Source: Actinoplanes couchii (GTDB taxonomy: Bacteria; Actinomycetota; Actinomycetes; Mycobacteriales; Micromonosporaceae). Taken from it: a stretch of DNA of 64,000 bases. The stretch covers positions 1-64,000 of the forward strand of contig NZ_BOMG01000076.1 in NCBI RefSeq assembly GCF_016862075.1, in the 5' to 3' direction. The notes below the pieces were generated by a model. That model ran no database searches, had not been told where the DNA came from, and saw only the letters and a program-made list of their open reading frames with translations. Positions 41,306 through 49,276 of this stretch are shown piece after piece (positions within the stretch are counted from its first letter, which is position 1; every line of letters begins with the position of its first letter). A program made the position numbers and the translations under genes.

Positions 41306-42718
41306 TCACGACGCGGTGCGGCTCCACTGCTGGTCGTTTCCGGTGCCGCAGGTGTACTGGGTGATGTCGGCGCCGTCGGCGGTGTTGGCCGAGACGACGT
41401 CCAGGCACTTGCCGCTGTGCCGGGCCTTCAGCTGGTAGTAGCTGCCGGTCGCGACCCACTGCCACTGCTGGTTGGTGCCGGTGCCGCAGGTGTACTGGAC
41501 GACGTTGGCGCTGTCCGCGGTGGACGCCGACGCCACGTCCAGGCACTTGCCGCTGTGCTGGGCGACGATCTGGAAATAGCCGCTGCCGGCGTCGCGGAAC
41601 TCCCACTTCTGGTTGCCGCCGCCGTTCCAGGTGTACTGCTTGACCTCGGCGCTGTTGGCCTGCGAGCTGCTGACCACGTCGGCCACCTTGCCGCTGTTGC
41701 GGTTGATCAGCCGGTAATAGGTGGCCGGGTTGCCGGTGACGGTGCCGGCCGCCGCGTCGACGGTGATCGTCGGGTACCAGGACAGCGACATCGACGTGGA
41801 CGACGGGAAGCTGATCGGCAGCCACACGTACCGGGAGTCGTTGACCGGCCCGGACCAGGCGCCGGCCCAGCGGTCACCCATGTAGAGGTAACTGGTGCCG
41901 GACGTGCCCTGCACCGGCAGGACGTAGGCGGGCTGGGAACCGTACGACGTGCCGTCGCCGACGTTGGTCCAGCCGGACCAGGGGCCGCTGATGCTGGTGG
42001 CGGTGGCGTACTTCGACTGGTTCGGGTTCCATCCGGACGTGCCGGAGGTGAGCAGGAAGTAGACCCCGTTGCGCTGGAACATCGCCGGCGCCTCCCGGGT
42101 GGCGTTGTCCCAGAAGTTCCCGACGACCGTCGACACGTTGAGGAAGTCGCTGGTCAACCGGTAGATCATCAGGTCCTTGTTCTCGTCCGCGGCGGAGATC
42201 ATGTACCCGGTGCCGTTGTCGTTGTAGAGAGTGATGTCCCGGGACATGTAGGTGCCGAACGGCCGGAAGCTGCCGTGGTACGTGTAACTGCCGTCCACCG
42301 TGTCCGACGACGCCACGGCCGCGCGCGCTTCGCCGTAGTCCGAGGCGTTCTCCTTGTGCATCCACATCACATACTTCCCGGTGGACGCGTTGTAGATCAC
42401 CTTGGGCCGCTCGATCTTGGCGCTGCCCAGTTCGGACGCCGACGACGAGGTCAGCACGTTGTTGCGGAACTCCCAGTTGCGCAGGTCCGCCGAGCGGTAG
42501 ACGGAGACGGCCCGGAACGTGTCGTCGGCGTTGCGGTTCTCGCCGAACCAGTACCAGTACGACCCGACTTTCAGCACGCCGCCGCCGTGGGCGTGCAACC
42601 CGGCGCCGGACGTGTCGGTGAACTGCACCCCGTTGCTGATGGTGAGCGGCGCCGCCTGTGCGGGTGCGGGCAGCACCAGCAGCAGGAGGAACACCGCGAC
42701 GGCGGAAAGAAGTCTCAT
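41306..42718 (-). CDS. Secreted GH43 glycosidase with ricin-type CBM13
   Basis: 470 residues. Signal peptide 1-22 (MRLLSAVAVFLLLLVLPAPA-QA). A GH43 five-bladed propeller covers about 24-310, with HAHGGGVLKVGSYWYWFGE and EARAAVASSDTVDGSYTYHG. This resembles the exo-beta-1,3-galactanase branch (GH43_24), an inference from the N-terminal motif. A ricin B-type trefoil lectin (about 320-470) has QKW, QQW and QQW in three repeats. The frame also offers a TTG at 42724. It is secreted to attack a polysaccharide and sits next to the uronate-utilization genes. Divergent from a DeoR-HTH/LacI regulator. Confidence 0.88.
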   Translation of the reverse strand: MRLLSAVAVFLLLLVLPAPAQAAPLTISNGVQFTDTSGAGLHAHGGGVLKVGSYWYWFGENRNADDTFRAVSVYRSADLRNWEFRNNVLTSSSASELGSAKIERPKVIYNASTGKYVMWMHKENASDYGEARAAVASSDTVDGSYTYHGSFRPFGTYMSRDITLYNDNGTGYMISAADENKDLMIYRLTSDFLNVSTVVGNFWDNATREAPAMFQRNGVYFLLTSGTSGWNPNQSKYATATSISGPWSGWTNVGDGTSYGSQPAYVLPVQGTSGTSYLYMGDRWAGAWSGPVNDSRYVWLPISFPSSTSMSLSWYPTITVDAAAGTVTGNPATYYRLINRNSGKVADVVSSSQANSAEVKQYTWNGGGNQKWEFRDAGSGYFQIVAQHSGKCLDVASASTADSANVVQYTCGTGTNQQWQWVATGSYYQLKARHSGKCLDVVSANTADGADITQYTCGTGNDQQWSRTAS

Positions 42719-42768
42719 CCTCAAGCCCCGATCGATGCGTAAGAATGTGTATTAACGTCTTCGTAAAC

Positions 42769-42815
42769 GGTCGGAAACGGTGAGGCCATGGTGCGATCGC
42801 GGTCGGTCGGAAACG
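42769..42815. promoter_or_regulatory. Direct repeat in the GH43/regulator divergent region
   Basis: GGTCGGAAACG occurs at 42769-42779 and 42805-42815, centred 36 bp apart. The spacing and position suggest binding sites for the adjacent regulator. The second copy lies inside the frame if translation began at 42788, which favours the start at 42833. Confidence 0.5.
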
Positions 42816-42832
42816 CAACCAATCGAACAGCG

Positions 42833-43840
42833 ATGTTCCAGGTCCAGCGGCACGAACGCCTGCTCTCCGAACTGCGCCGCAGCGGCGCGGTCCGGGTCAG
42901 CGACCTCGCCCGCGACCTGGGTGTCAGCGAGCTGACCATCCGCCGTGACATCGCCGCCCTGGCCGCCCGCAACCTCTGCCACCGGGTGCACGGCGGCGCC
43001 ACCCTGCCCGCACCGGCCCGCCCGGCCCCGGCCGCCCGCCGCACCGGCTTCACCATCGGCATGGTGGTGCCGTCGCTGGACTTCTACTGGCCGCCGATCG
43101 TCGCCGGCGCCCGCGCCGCCGGGGCCGCCCTCGGCGTGAACGTGCAGCTCCGCGGCTCCAGTTACGACCCGGAGGAGGACCGGCGGCAGATCGCCCGGCT
43201 GGTCGACGCCGGCCAGGTGCAGGGCCTGCTGCTGGCGCCCAGCCTGGACGGCGACGACGCGGACCGGATGATCGACTGGATCACCCGGCTGCCGGTGCCG
43301 ACGATCCTGGTGGAACGCCAGCCGCGCCGCTGGACCAGCACCCCGCGGCAGATCGAGTGGGTCCGCAGCGACCACGAGCTGGGCATGGAGATCGCCGTGC
43401 ACCACCTGTACGAGCAGGGCCACCGGCGGATCGGGCTGCGGCTGTCGGACGGCAGCCCCACCTCGGCGTACCTGCTGCGGGGCTGGCGCCGGGCCTGCGC
43501 CGACCTGGGCATCGACGCCGACTCCGGGGACGCGCCGACCGCCCTGATCGTGCACAGCGACCCGGAGGCGATCGCCCTGGCCCAGAACTGCGCCGACCGC
43601 GGCATCCGGATCCCCGACGACCTGGCCATCGTGTCGTACGACGACGAGGTCGCCCACCTGGCGTCGCTGACCGCGATCCGCCCACCGAAGAACCACGTCG
43701 GCCGGCTGGCCGTGGAGATGATGGTGTCCCGGCTGCTCGACGGCGATCGCCGCCCCACCCAGGGCGTGCTGGTGGCCCCGGAACTGGTGGTCCGGCAGTC
43801 GTCGCTGTCGAGTCAGCGGGGCTGCCGGGTCCGCCCCTGA
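42833..43840 (+). CDS. Hybrid regulator: DeoR-type HTH with LacI-type sugar-binding domain
   Basis: About 335 residues. An N-terminal DeoR winged helix (RHERLLSELRRSGAVRVSDL, LGVSELTIRRDIAALAARN) is joined to a periplasmic-binding-fold sensor (IGMVVPSLDFYWPPIVAGAR to VSYDDEVAHLASLTAIRPPK). The sensor matches LacI/GalR proteins, but the HTH is not LacI-type. It is a close paralogue of the regulator at 44459-45559. It is divergent from GH43 and likely controls it in response to a breakdown product. Confidence 0.85.
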   Translation: MFQVQRHERLLSELRRSGAVRVSDLARDLGVSELTIRRDIAALAARNLCHRVHGGATLPAPARPAPAARRTGFTIGMVVPSLDFYWPPIVAGARAAGAALGVNVQLRGSSYDPEEDRRQIARLVDAGQVQGLLLAPSLDGDDADRMIDWITRLPVPTILVERQPRRWTSTPRQIEWVRSDHELGMEIAVHHLYEQGHRRIGLRLSDGSPTSAYLLRGWRRACADLGIDADSGDAPTALIVHSDPEAIALAQNCADRGIRIPDDLAIVSYDDEVAHLASLTAIRPPKNHVGRLAVEMMVSRLLDGDRRPTQGVLVAPELVVRQSSLSSQRGCRVRP

Positions 43841-43848
43841 CCGCGGGG

Positions 43849-44418
43849 TCAGCCGGGGAAGAACAGGCCGTTGCGGTCGGCCGCTGTCAGCCAGCCGTTC
43901 TCCACCATGGTGTCGAGCACCTGCTCCCAGCCGGCGCGCTCGGACGGGCGGTCGGGGTGCAGCGCGACCGCGAGCACCGCCGCCTCGGCGACCGTCAGCT
44001 GCCCGGCCGGCTTCTGGAACCTTGCCTGCGCGGCGGCTTCCAGGCCTGCCGTGCCGTCGCCGAAGTCGGCCCGGCCGAGGTAGCGGGCCAGGATCTCCGC
44101 CTTCGAGTACTCGGACTCGGCCTTGCGCGCCATCACCCGGGTCCGCAGGCCGGACGGCTCGCCGGAGAGGATCTCCACGTACCGGCGGGTGATCAACGAG
44201 TCGCTGCTCTCGTAGAAGTCCGGGTCGACCGCGGCGACGAACACGGTCGCCACCGGGTCCGGCACCGCCGGATATGCCACGGTGTCCTCGGCCAGGGGCA
44301 CGCTGTCGAAGTAGGTGGTGGCGCCGACGACACCTCCGGCGGCGAGCAGGAGAGCCGCGGAGACACCGACCAGGAGCCGGCGGCGGCGGGCCGGGGGCGC
44401 GACAGGGGCGTTGATCAT
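43849..44418 (-). CDS. Stand-alone, degenerate GT51 transglycosylase-like membrane protein
   Basis: 189 residues: one membrane segment (about 15-35) and a shortened GT51 (penicillin-binding-protein glycosyltransferase) domain. RKAESEYSKAEILARYLGRADFGDGTAGLEAAAQARF and LTVAEAAVLAVALHP match the family C-terminal half. The catalytic region reads VAAVDPDFYES where the family has AxEDxxFxxH, so the catalytic Glu is replaced. No transpeptidase domain. Probably not an active glycosyltransferase; role unknown. It lies between two regulators. Confidence 0.7.
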   Translation of the reverse strand: MINAPVAPPARRRRLLVGVSAALLLAAGGVVGATTYFDSVPLAEDTVAYPAVPDPVATVFVAAVDPDFYESSDSLITRRYVEILSGEPSGLRTRVMARKAESEYSKAEILARYLGRADFGDGTAGLEAAAQARFQKPAGQLTVAEAAVLAVALHPDRPSERAGWEQVLDTMVENGWLTAADRNGLFFPG

Positions 44419-44423
44419 CGGAA

Positions 44424-44480
44424 CACCCTAGCGGGGTGCGGCGACCGAGAAGCGCACCCTAGCGGGGTGCGGCGACCGAG
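44424..44480. repeat. Perfect 26-bp direct repeat covering a gene end
   Basis: CACCCTAGCGGGGTGCGGCG plus ACCGAG occurs at 44424-44449 and 44455-44480, offset by 31 bp. The second copy encodes the last codons and stop of the LacI-like regulator; the first is its duplicate just downstream. This is a recent tandem duplication. Confidence 0.85.
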
Positions 44481-45559
44481 GCCCGGATGCGCAGGGACGG
44501 GCTGATCACCATGCGGTGGGTGGGGCGGCCCGGGTCGGCCAGGCGGTCGGCGGCCAGACGGACCGCGGCCCGGCCGATGGAGCGCCGGGGTGGGCGGACC
44601 GCGGTCAGGGCCGGACTGAACAGTCCGGCCACCTCGTCGTCGTAGGCGATCACCGACAGGTCGCCGGGGATCGACAGCCGGCGTTCCTCGCAGCGCTGGA
44701 CCAGCGCTATCGCCTCGGCGTCCGCGTGCACCAGCAGCGCCGTCGTTCCGGTGGCCAGGGCACGGTCCAGGGCGGCGTCCAGCGCCGCCTCCGACTCGGG
44801 GGAGCGGGCGTCGGGCACCCGCACGTCCACCGTGCCGGTCACGTCCAGGCCCAGTTCCAGGGCGGTCTCCCGCCAGCCCCGGTGGATGTGCGGGCTGGTC
44901 GGGCTGAGTGCCGCCAGGACAACGCCGACCCTGCGGTGCCCGAGACCGGCCATGTGCCGGACGGCCATCCCGGCGCCCTGGGCGTGATCGGACACCACCG
45001 ATTCGAGGTGGGCGTGGTGCTGCCCGGCGGTGGCGGTGCGTTCCAGCAGGACGACCGGGATGCCGATGCCGGCCAGCCACTCGATGGTGTCCTGGGCGGT
45101 CGGCGTGTCCAGCCGGGGCGCCACGATCAGCGCGCCCACCCCCTGGTCGACGAGCCGGTTCAACTGCGGACGATCATCTTCGGTCTGGTACGACGACCCG
45201 CGCAGCACGATCCGCAGGTCGAGTTCCCGGGCGGCCTCCTCGGCGCCCCGGGCCACGTGCGGGTAGTAGTAGTCGAGGGACGGGACGAGCATGCCGATGC
45301 TGCCGGTGAACTGATCGTCCTGCTCAGAGGGAGACGACGACTCGGAAGGAGACGAGGACGGGAGCGCCACCCCGCCGTGCACCCGCCGGACCAGGCCCTC
45401 GGACGCGAGCTGGGCGATGTCCCGCCGGATCGTCACGGTGGAGGCGCCGAGCGCGTCGGTGAGGTCGGAGACCCGCAGCACGCCGTCGCGCTGCAACTGC
45501 TCCAGCAGACGGGCCCGGCGGGCCACCTGCAACGGCCCGCGCTTGTCGGATGTGCTCAC
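44459..45559 (-). CDS. Hybrid regulator: DeoR-type HTH with LacI-type sugar-binding domain
   Basis: 366 residues. DeoR-like winged helix at about 15-70 (LLEQLQRDGVLRVSDLTDAL, STVTIRRDIAQLASEGLVRR). A Ser-rich linker (SSSPSESSSPSEQDD) joins a LacI-type sensor (IGMLVPSLDYYYPHVARGAE, LRGSSYQTEDDRPQLNRLVD). It is a paralogue of the other hybrid regulator in this locus. Its GTG start overlaps the stop of the heparinase-like lyase (GTGA), so it is cotranslated with it. Likely a repressor of the divergent uronate operon. Confidence 0.87.
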   Translation of the reverse strand: MSTSDKRGPLQVARRARLLEQLQRDGVLRVSDLTDALGASTVTIRRDIAQLASEGLVRRVHGGVALPSSSPSESSSPSEQDDQFTGSIGMLVPSLDYYYPHVARGAEEAARELDLRIVLRGSSYQTEDDRPQLNRLVDQGVGALIVAPRLDTPTAQDTIEWLAGIGIPVVLLERTATAGQHHAHLESVVSDHAQGAGMAVRHMAGLGHRRVGVVLAALSPTSPHIHRGWRETALELGLDVTGTVDVRVPDARSPESEAALDAALDRALATGTTALLVHADAEAIALVQRCEERRLSIPGDLSVIAYDDEVAGLFSPALTAVRPPRRSIGRAAVRLAADRLADPGRPTHRMVISPSLRIRASVAAPR

Positions 45560-47250
45560 CGGTTCTCCTCAACAGACAGTTCAAAAGTGCCGACCGGCCC
45601 GAGCGACGTGACGTCGATGTCGATCCGGGTCAGCTTCGCGCCCCACACCGCGGACAGCATCGGGTCGTCGAGATCCTTCACCACCAGCGAGTACGGCAGC
45701 GTGGCCGGCAGGAGATCCGGGTCGGGATCCCCGGCGACGATGAAGTGGATCACGGTTCGGGCGGAGCCGGCCGTCGGCAGGAGTTCCCAGCTGTCACGGA
45801 TGGTGACGGTACCCGTGGAGCGGTCCAGCCGTGCCGTCCGGATCCAGGAGCGGATGTCGTCGCGCGGATAGGCCCCGGCGATGTCCATGCTGACGGCGCC
45901 GTCGTCACGGGAAAGGACCCGGGCCGCGTACGACCGCCCGGCCGCCTGCTGGGTGCCCCGGATCGTCGGTGTGTTGTGCCAGGCGGACTGCATGGTCCAG
46001 ATGTCGTAGCGGCCCGGGCCGAACGTCTGCGCGGTGTACGTGGGCCGCCCCGGGTCGACGAGCAGTGGCACCCCGTCCCGGGCGACGATGACACTGCCGA
46101 CGTCGTTGTGGTTGTGGTTCTCCCCGTTGTGACCGCCTTTGACGACGAGGGTCAGCCCGTCGGCGGAGCCGGGAGCACGGCGGGCGAGCAGCACCTGCGT
46201 GGACGGGAACCACACCTCGCGGGGGAGTGGGGAGGAGACGGGCACCGCCGCGATCCAGTCGGCATCGGTCAGCGCGTGCAACAGATGGCCGAGCCGCTGC
46301 GATTCGTGTGCCACCGGGAAGCCGGGCCGGCGCTGGGCGGCCGCGTGTGCTGCGGCGTCCTCGCAGCCGGCCGCCCGGGCCAGCCGGTGCAGGACGTGCC
46401 ACGGCTGGTCGGGTGACGGTCGCGCCGGGCCGTCCGCGTGGTTCAGGTACCACGGCCCGCCCAGGTGCACCTGATGCGGGAAGTTGATCAGCGAGGGGTC
46501 CAGCGGCCTGCCGAGCGACTCCATCGCCTCCAGGTAGCGCAGCGCCCCGTGCCACCAGTAGTGGTAACCCTCGTCGATCGCGCCGTCCGCCGGAAGGGCC
46601 GCCGCGTAGAGCGCGAGTCCCTCCTCGACCAGGGCCACCAGCGGCGCGGGATCGTCGGCGAGCAACCGGGCGGCGATCAGGATGTTGCCGTGGATCCACG
46701 GGTTCCAGTTGTGCACGTTGCCGTCGAGGCCCAGCCAGTGCCAGTCCCGCCGGGTGATGAACGGGTCGAAGACGCGGCGCTTCACCTCGTACCGGATCCG
46801 GGCTCGTAGGCCTGGGTATCGCTCGTCCAGGACCGCGCCGAGCACGTGATCGGTCCAGGCGAGTTCGGCGGCCACCTCACCGGCGCCCAGGTCGAGGCAG
46901 GGATCGGTCACCGTCGGCAGCACCGAGCCGTGCCGCCGGTACGTGTCGTCGTGCGCGGGCCAGCACCAGGTGCTCTGCTCGCAGAAGAGGATCACCCCGT
47001 CGGCGACCTCGTCGATCCACACCGGATCGACGGTGGCGGCGGCCAGGGCCACGGCCCGGTCCAGTCGCTCGTGCCGGCCCCAGATCGCCTGCTCGTAGGT
47101 GTCCCGGTCGCCGTCGCGGAAGACCCGGGCGAAGTCGTGCGCGAGCGGTGTGGGCCAGGGGGTGCCGAGGGTGGCGCGGGCGCGCTCCTCCAGTGCACGG
47201 AGGGTCGGCTGGTCGACGGTCTCCCAGGTGCCGGCGGGGCCCACGCGCAT
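45556..47250 (-). CDS. Heparinase II/III-family polysaccharide lyase-like protein
   Basis: 564 residues, no signal peptide. An alpha/alpha-toroid domain spans about 1-330. The C-terminal heparinase II/III beta-sandwich domain carries the signature GGHNGENHNHNDVGSVIV then LLVDPGRPTYT. Polysaccharide lyases of this fold (PL12, PL15, PL17, PL21) cleave uronate-containing glycans and leave unsaturated uronate ends. With GH88 and KduD in the divergent operon, that chemistry is consistent. The lack of a signal suggests it works inside on imported oligosaccharides. ATG with AGGGAGAG upstream. Confidence 0.85.
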   Translation of the reverse strand: MRVGPAGTWETVDQPTLRALEERARATLGTPWPTPLAHDFARVFRDGDRDTYEQAIWGRHERLDRAVALAAATVDPVWIDEVADGVILFCEQSTWCWPAHDDTYRRHGSVLPTVTDPCLDLGAGEVAAELAWTDHVLGAVLDERYPGLRARIRYEVKRRVFDPFITRRDWHWLGLDGNVHNWNPWIHGNILIAARLLADDPAPLVALVEEGLALYAAALPADGAIDEGYHYWWHGALRYLEAMESLGRPLDPSLINFPHQVHLGGPWYLNHADGPARPSPDQPWHVLHRLARAAGCEDAAAHAAAQRRPGFPVAHESQRLGHLLHALTDADWIAAVPVSSPLPREVWFPSTQVLLARRAPGSADGLTLVVKGGHNGENHNHNDVGSVIVARDGVPLLVDPGRPTYTAQTFGPGRYDIWTMQSAWHNTPTIRGTQQAAGRSYAARVLSRDDGAVSMDIAGAYPRDDIRSWIRTARLDRSTGTVTIRDSWELLPTAGSARTVIHFIVAGDPDPDLLPATLPYSLVVKDLDDPMLSAVWGAKLTRIDIDVTSLGPVGTFELSVEENR

Positions 47251-47260
47251 GTCTCTCCCT

Positions 47261-47288
47261 GTGATCGATCGCGATCGTATCAGATCAC
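47261..47288. promoter_or_regulatory. Palindromic region upstream of the lyase gene
   Basis: GTGATC (47261-47266) and GATCAC (47283-47288) are inverted around a GATCGCGATC palindrome. The site is 11-38 bp upstream of the lyase start, in the divergent promoter region. Candidate regulator binding site. Confidence 0.5.
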
Positions 47289-47400
47289 TTTAACCAGTTC
47301 GTGACATCGGAAGTCCTGGTTGGAGCGTCCGGCGGGAGAGAGTAAGTCCAGGTCAAGGCCGGGTGAGACGACTTTTGTCGCGTGGTGGGTGAACAACTCA

Positions 47401-47429
47401 TTGACATGGTCGATTGTGAGCGTTTTACT
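47401..47429 (+). promoter_or_regulatory. Promoter of the uronate-utilization operon
   Basis: TTGACA (47401-47406), 17 bp spacer, TTTACT (47424-47429). The -35 is perfect and the -10 matches at four of six positions. It lies downstream of an in-frame start at 47382, which supports translation from GTG 47478. A TTGTGAGCG motif lies in the spacer. Confidence 0.6.
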
Positions 47430-47477
47430 TCCCGGAAACCGATCACGGTACCCGTCCGATCGCATTCGGAGCGTGAT

Positions 47478-49274
47478 GTGCCCGCGTTGAACCCTGCCCT
47501 CGTGACCAGATCCGACTGGACCGGCTACGCCGACCGGCTGCTCGCCGCGGCCTTCCGGCACTCGTCCCCGAACCGCGCGCAGATCCTGCTGCCCGGCGCC
47601 GAGGGCGGGTACGGGCGTGCGGTCGACGGCCTGGAAGGTTTCGCCCGGACGTTCCTGACGGCCGGCTTCCGCCTGGCCGGCGAGCGCGGTCAAGGGCAGG
47701 ACGAGCTGCTCGAACGCTGTGCGGCCGGGCTCGCGGCCGGCACCGATCCGGGTTCGGCCGACCGGTGGGTACGCCTGGAGGAGCATGCCCAGGCCAAAGT
47801 GGAGGCCGCCTCGATCGCGCTGATCCTGGACATGACCCGCCCGTGGCTGTGGGATCGGCTGGACAGCGGGGTGCGGGAGCGGATCGTCGACTACCTGTCC
47901 CCGGCGGTCGGCGACGACACGTACCCGCGGATCAACTGGGTCTGGTTCCGTCTGGTCGTGCAGACGTTCCTGAAGTCGGTCGGCGGCCCGTACTCGGACG
48001 CCGAGATGGCCGCCGACCTGGCCACCCACGACACGTTCCGCCGCGCCGACGGCTGGCTGGCCGACGGCGCGTCCCGGGCCTACGACCACTACACCGGCTG
48101 GGCGTTGCACCTGTATCCGGTGCTGTGGTCCCGGATGTCCGGAGCGCCGGCACTCGGGTCGCAGGACGTAAACGATCTCGACCGTTTCCTGGACGACGCC
48201 CTGGCCCTGGTCGGCGCGAACGGATCACCCCTGATCCAGGGGCGCAGCCTGATCTACCGGTTCGCCGCCGCCGCGCCGTTCTGGGCGGGCGTGCTGGCCG
48301 GCGTACCGTCGCACTCGCTCGGGCAGTTGAAACACGCCGCGGGCCGCATCGTCGGGCATTTCCAGCAGGAAGACCTGCTCACGCTCGGTTGGCACCACGA
48401 GTGGCCACGGCTGGCCCAGTCCTACTCCGGCCCCGGATCCCCGTACTGGGCAAGCAAGGGTCTGCTCGGCATCTCCCTCCCGGCGGACCATCCGGTGTGG
48501 GCGGCCGACCCCGAGCCGCTGCCGGTGGAGAAGGGCGACGTGCTGCGGGCTGTCCGGGCGCCCGGCTGGATCATCTCCGGCACACGGGCCGACGGCGTGG
48601 TCCGGGTGATCAACCACGGCACCGACCACGGGTTCGAGGGTGTGCCCGGCGGAGACTCGCCGCTGTACGCCCGGATCGGCTACTCGACGGCCACCGCCCC
48701 GATCCTGGACGACAGCGGCTGGACCGACCCGCTCGACCAGTCGGTGGTGCTCGTCGACACGCAAGGGCGGCGCTCGCACCGGACCGGGATGCGGTCGTTG
48801 GGCGTACACGCCAATGGGGTTGGTGGGTCTGTCGCCGAGGCGCACTGGCTGGAACCGGATCCGCCGGGCCGCAACCACGGCGAAGGCCTGCCCGGAAAGC
48901 TGCGCCGAGCCGGCCGGATCACCGTGTTCTCACTGGTCCGCGGCCCGTGGGAGGTCCGCCTGGCGCGCGTCGCGGACCCCGCGCCGGAAGCCGTCGCGCT
49001 CCGGATGGGCGGCTGGGCGGCGGAGGACGAGGGCCAGGTCGTGCCGCTTCTCGGTGACGGGAAGACCGGCAGCACCGATTTCGTCGATGCGTCGCCGCTG
49101 GCTGACCGGGTGCGGGTGCCCTGGGCCGAATTCCCGGTCACCGGGGACTGGGTCGCCGCGCTGATCGGGCCCGCTGCGCCACAGATCTGCCGCATCGAGC
49201 TGCACCAAGAGCATGTCCGGGTGGTCTGGCCGGACGCTGTCGCAACACTCATCCCCCTGGAAATAGAGGAGTAA
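47478..49274 (+). CDS. DUF2264 protein
   Basis: About 598 residues from a GTG with GGAG six bases upstream; the longer frame begins before the promoter and is rejected. An alpha/alpha-toroid N-terminal half has RINWVWFRLVVQTFLKSVGG, DGASRAYDHYTGWALHLYPV and GWHHEWPRLAQSYSGPGSPY; a beta-rich C-terminal half follows. DUF2264 proteins are found with sugar transporters and glycosidases, and their fold resembles polysaccharide lyases. First gene of the ABC transporter operon, two bases from the binding-protein gene. A carbohydrate-active role is inferred, not known. Confidence 0.85.
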   Translation: MPALNPALVTRSDWTGYADRLLAAAFRHSSPNRAQILLPGAEGGYGRAVDGLEGFARTFLTAGFRLAGERGQGQDELLERCAAGLAAGTDPGSADRWVRLEEHAQAKVEAASIALILDMTRPWLWDRLDSGVRERIVDYLSPAVGDDTYPRINWVWFRLVVQTFLKSVGGPYSDAEMAADLATHDTFRRADGWLADGASRAYDHYTGWALHLYPVLWSRMSGAPALGSQDVNDLDRFLDDALALVGANGSPLIQGRSLIYRFAAAAPFWAGVLAGVPSHSLGQLKHAAGRIVGHFQQEDLLTLGWHHEWPRLAQSYSGPGSPYWASKGLLGISLPADHPVWAADPEPLPVEKGDVLRAVRAPGWIISGTRADGVVRVINHGTDHGFEGVPGGDSPLYARIGYSTATAPILDDSGWTDPLDQSVVLVDTQGRRSHRTGMRSLGVHANGVGGSVAEAHWLEPDPPGRNHGEGLPGKLRRAGRITVFSLVRGPWEVRLARVADPAPEAVALRMGGWAAEDEGQVVPLLGDGKTGSTDFVDASPLADRVRVPWAEFPVTGDWVAALIGPAAPQICRIELHQEHVRVVWPDAVATLIPLEIEE

Positions 49275-49276
49275 GA

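Noticed and set aside
45556..47250. Lyase as a secreted enzyme
   Set aside because: No signal peptide or lipobox at the N-terminus; cytoplasmic action on imported oligosaccharides fits better.
47411..47423. E. coli lac operator-like TTGTGAGCG in the operon promoter
   Set aside because: Only one half matches and there is no inverted partner; probably chance.
47382..47477. ATG/GTG-type start upstream for the DUF2264 protein
   Set aside because: It lies before a good promoter (47401-47429) and lacks a ribosome binding site, while GTG 47478 has GGAG.
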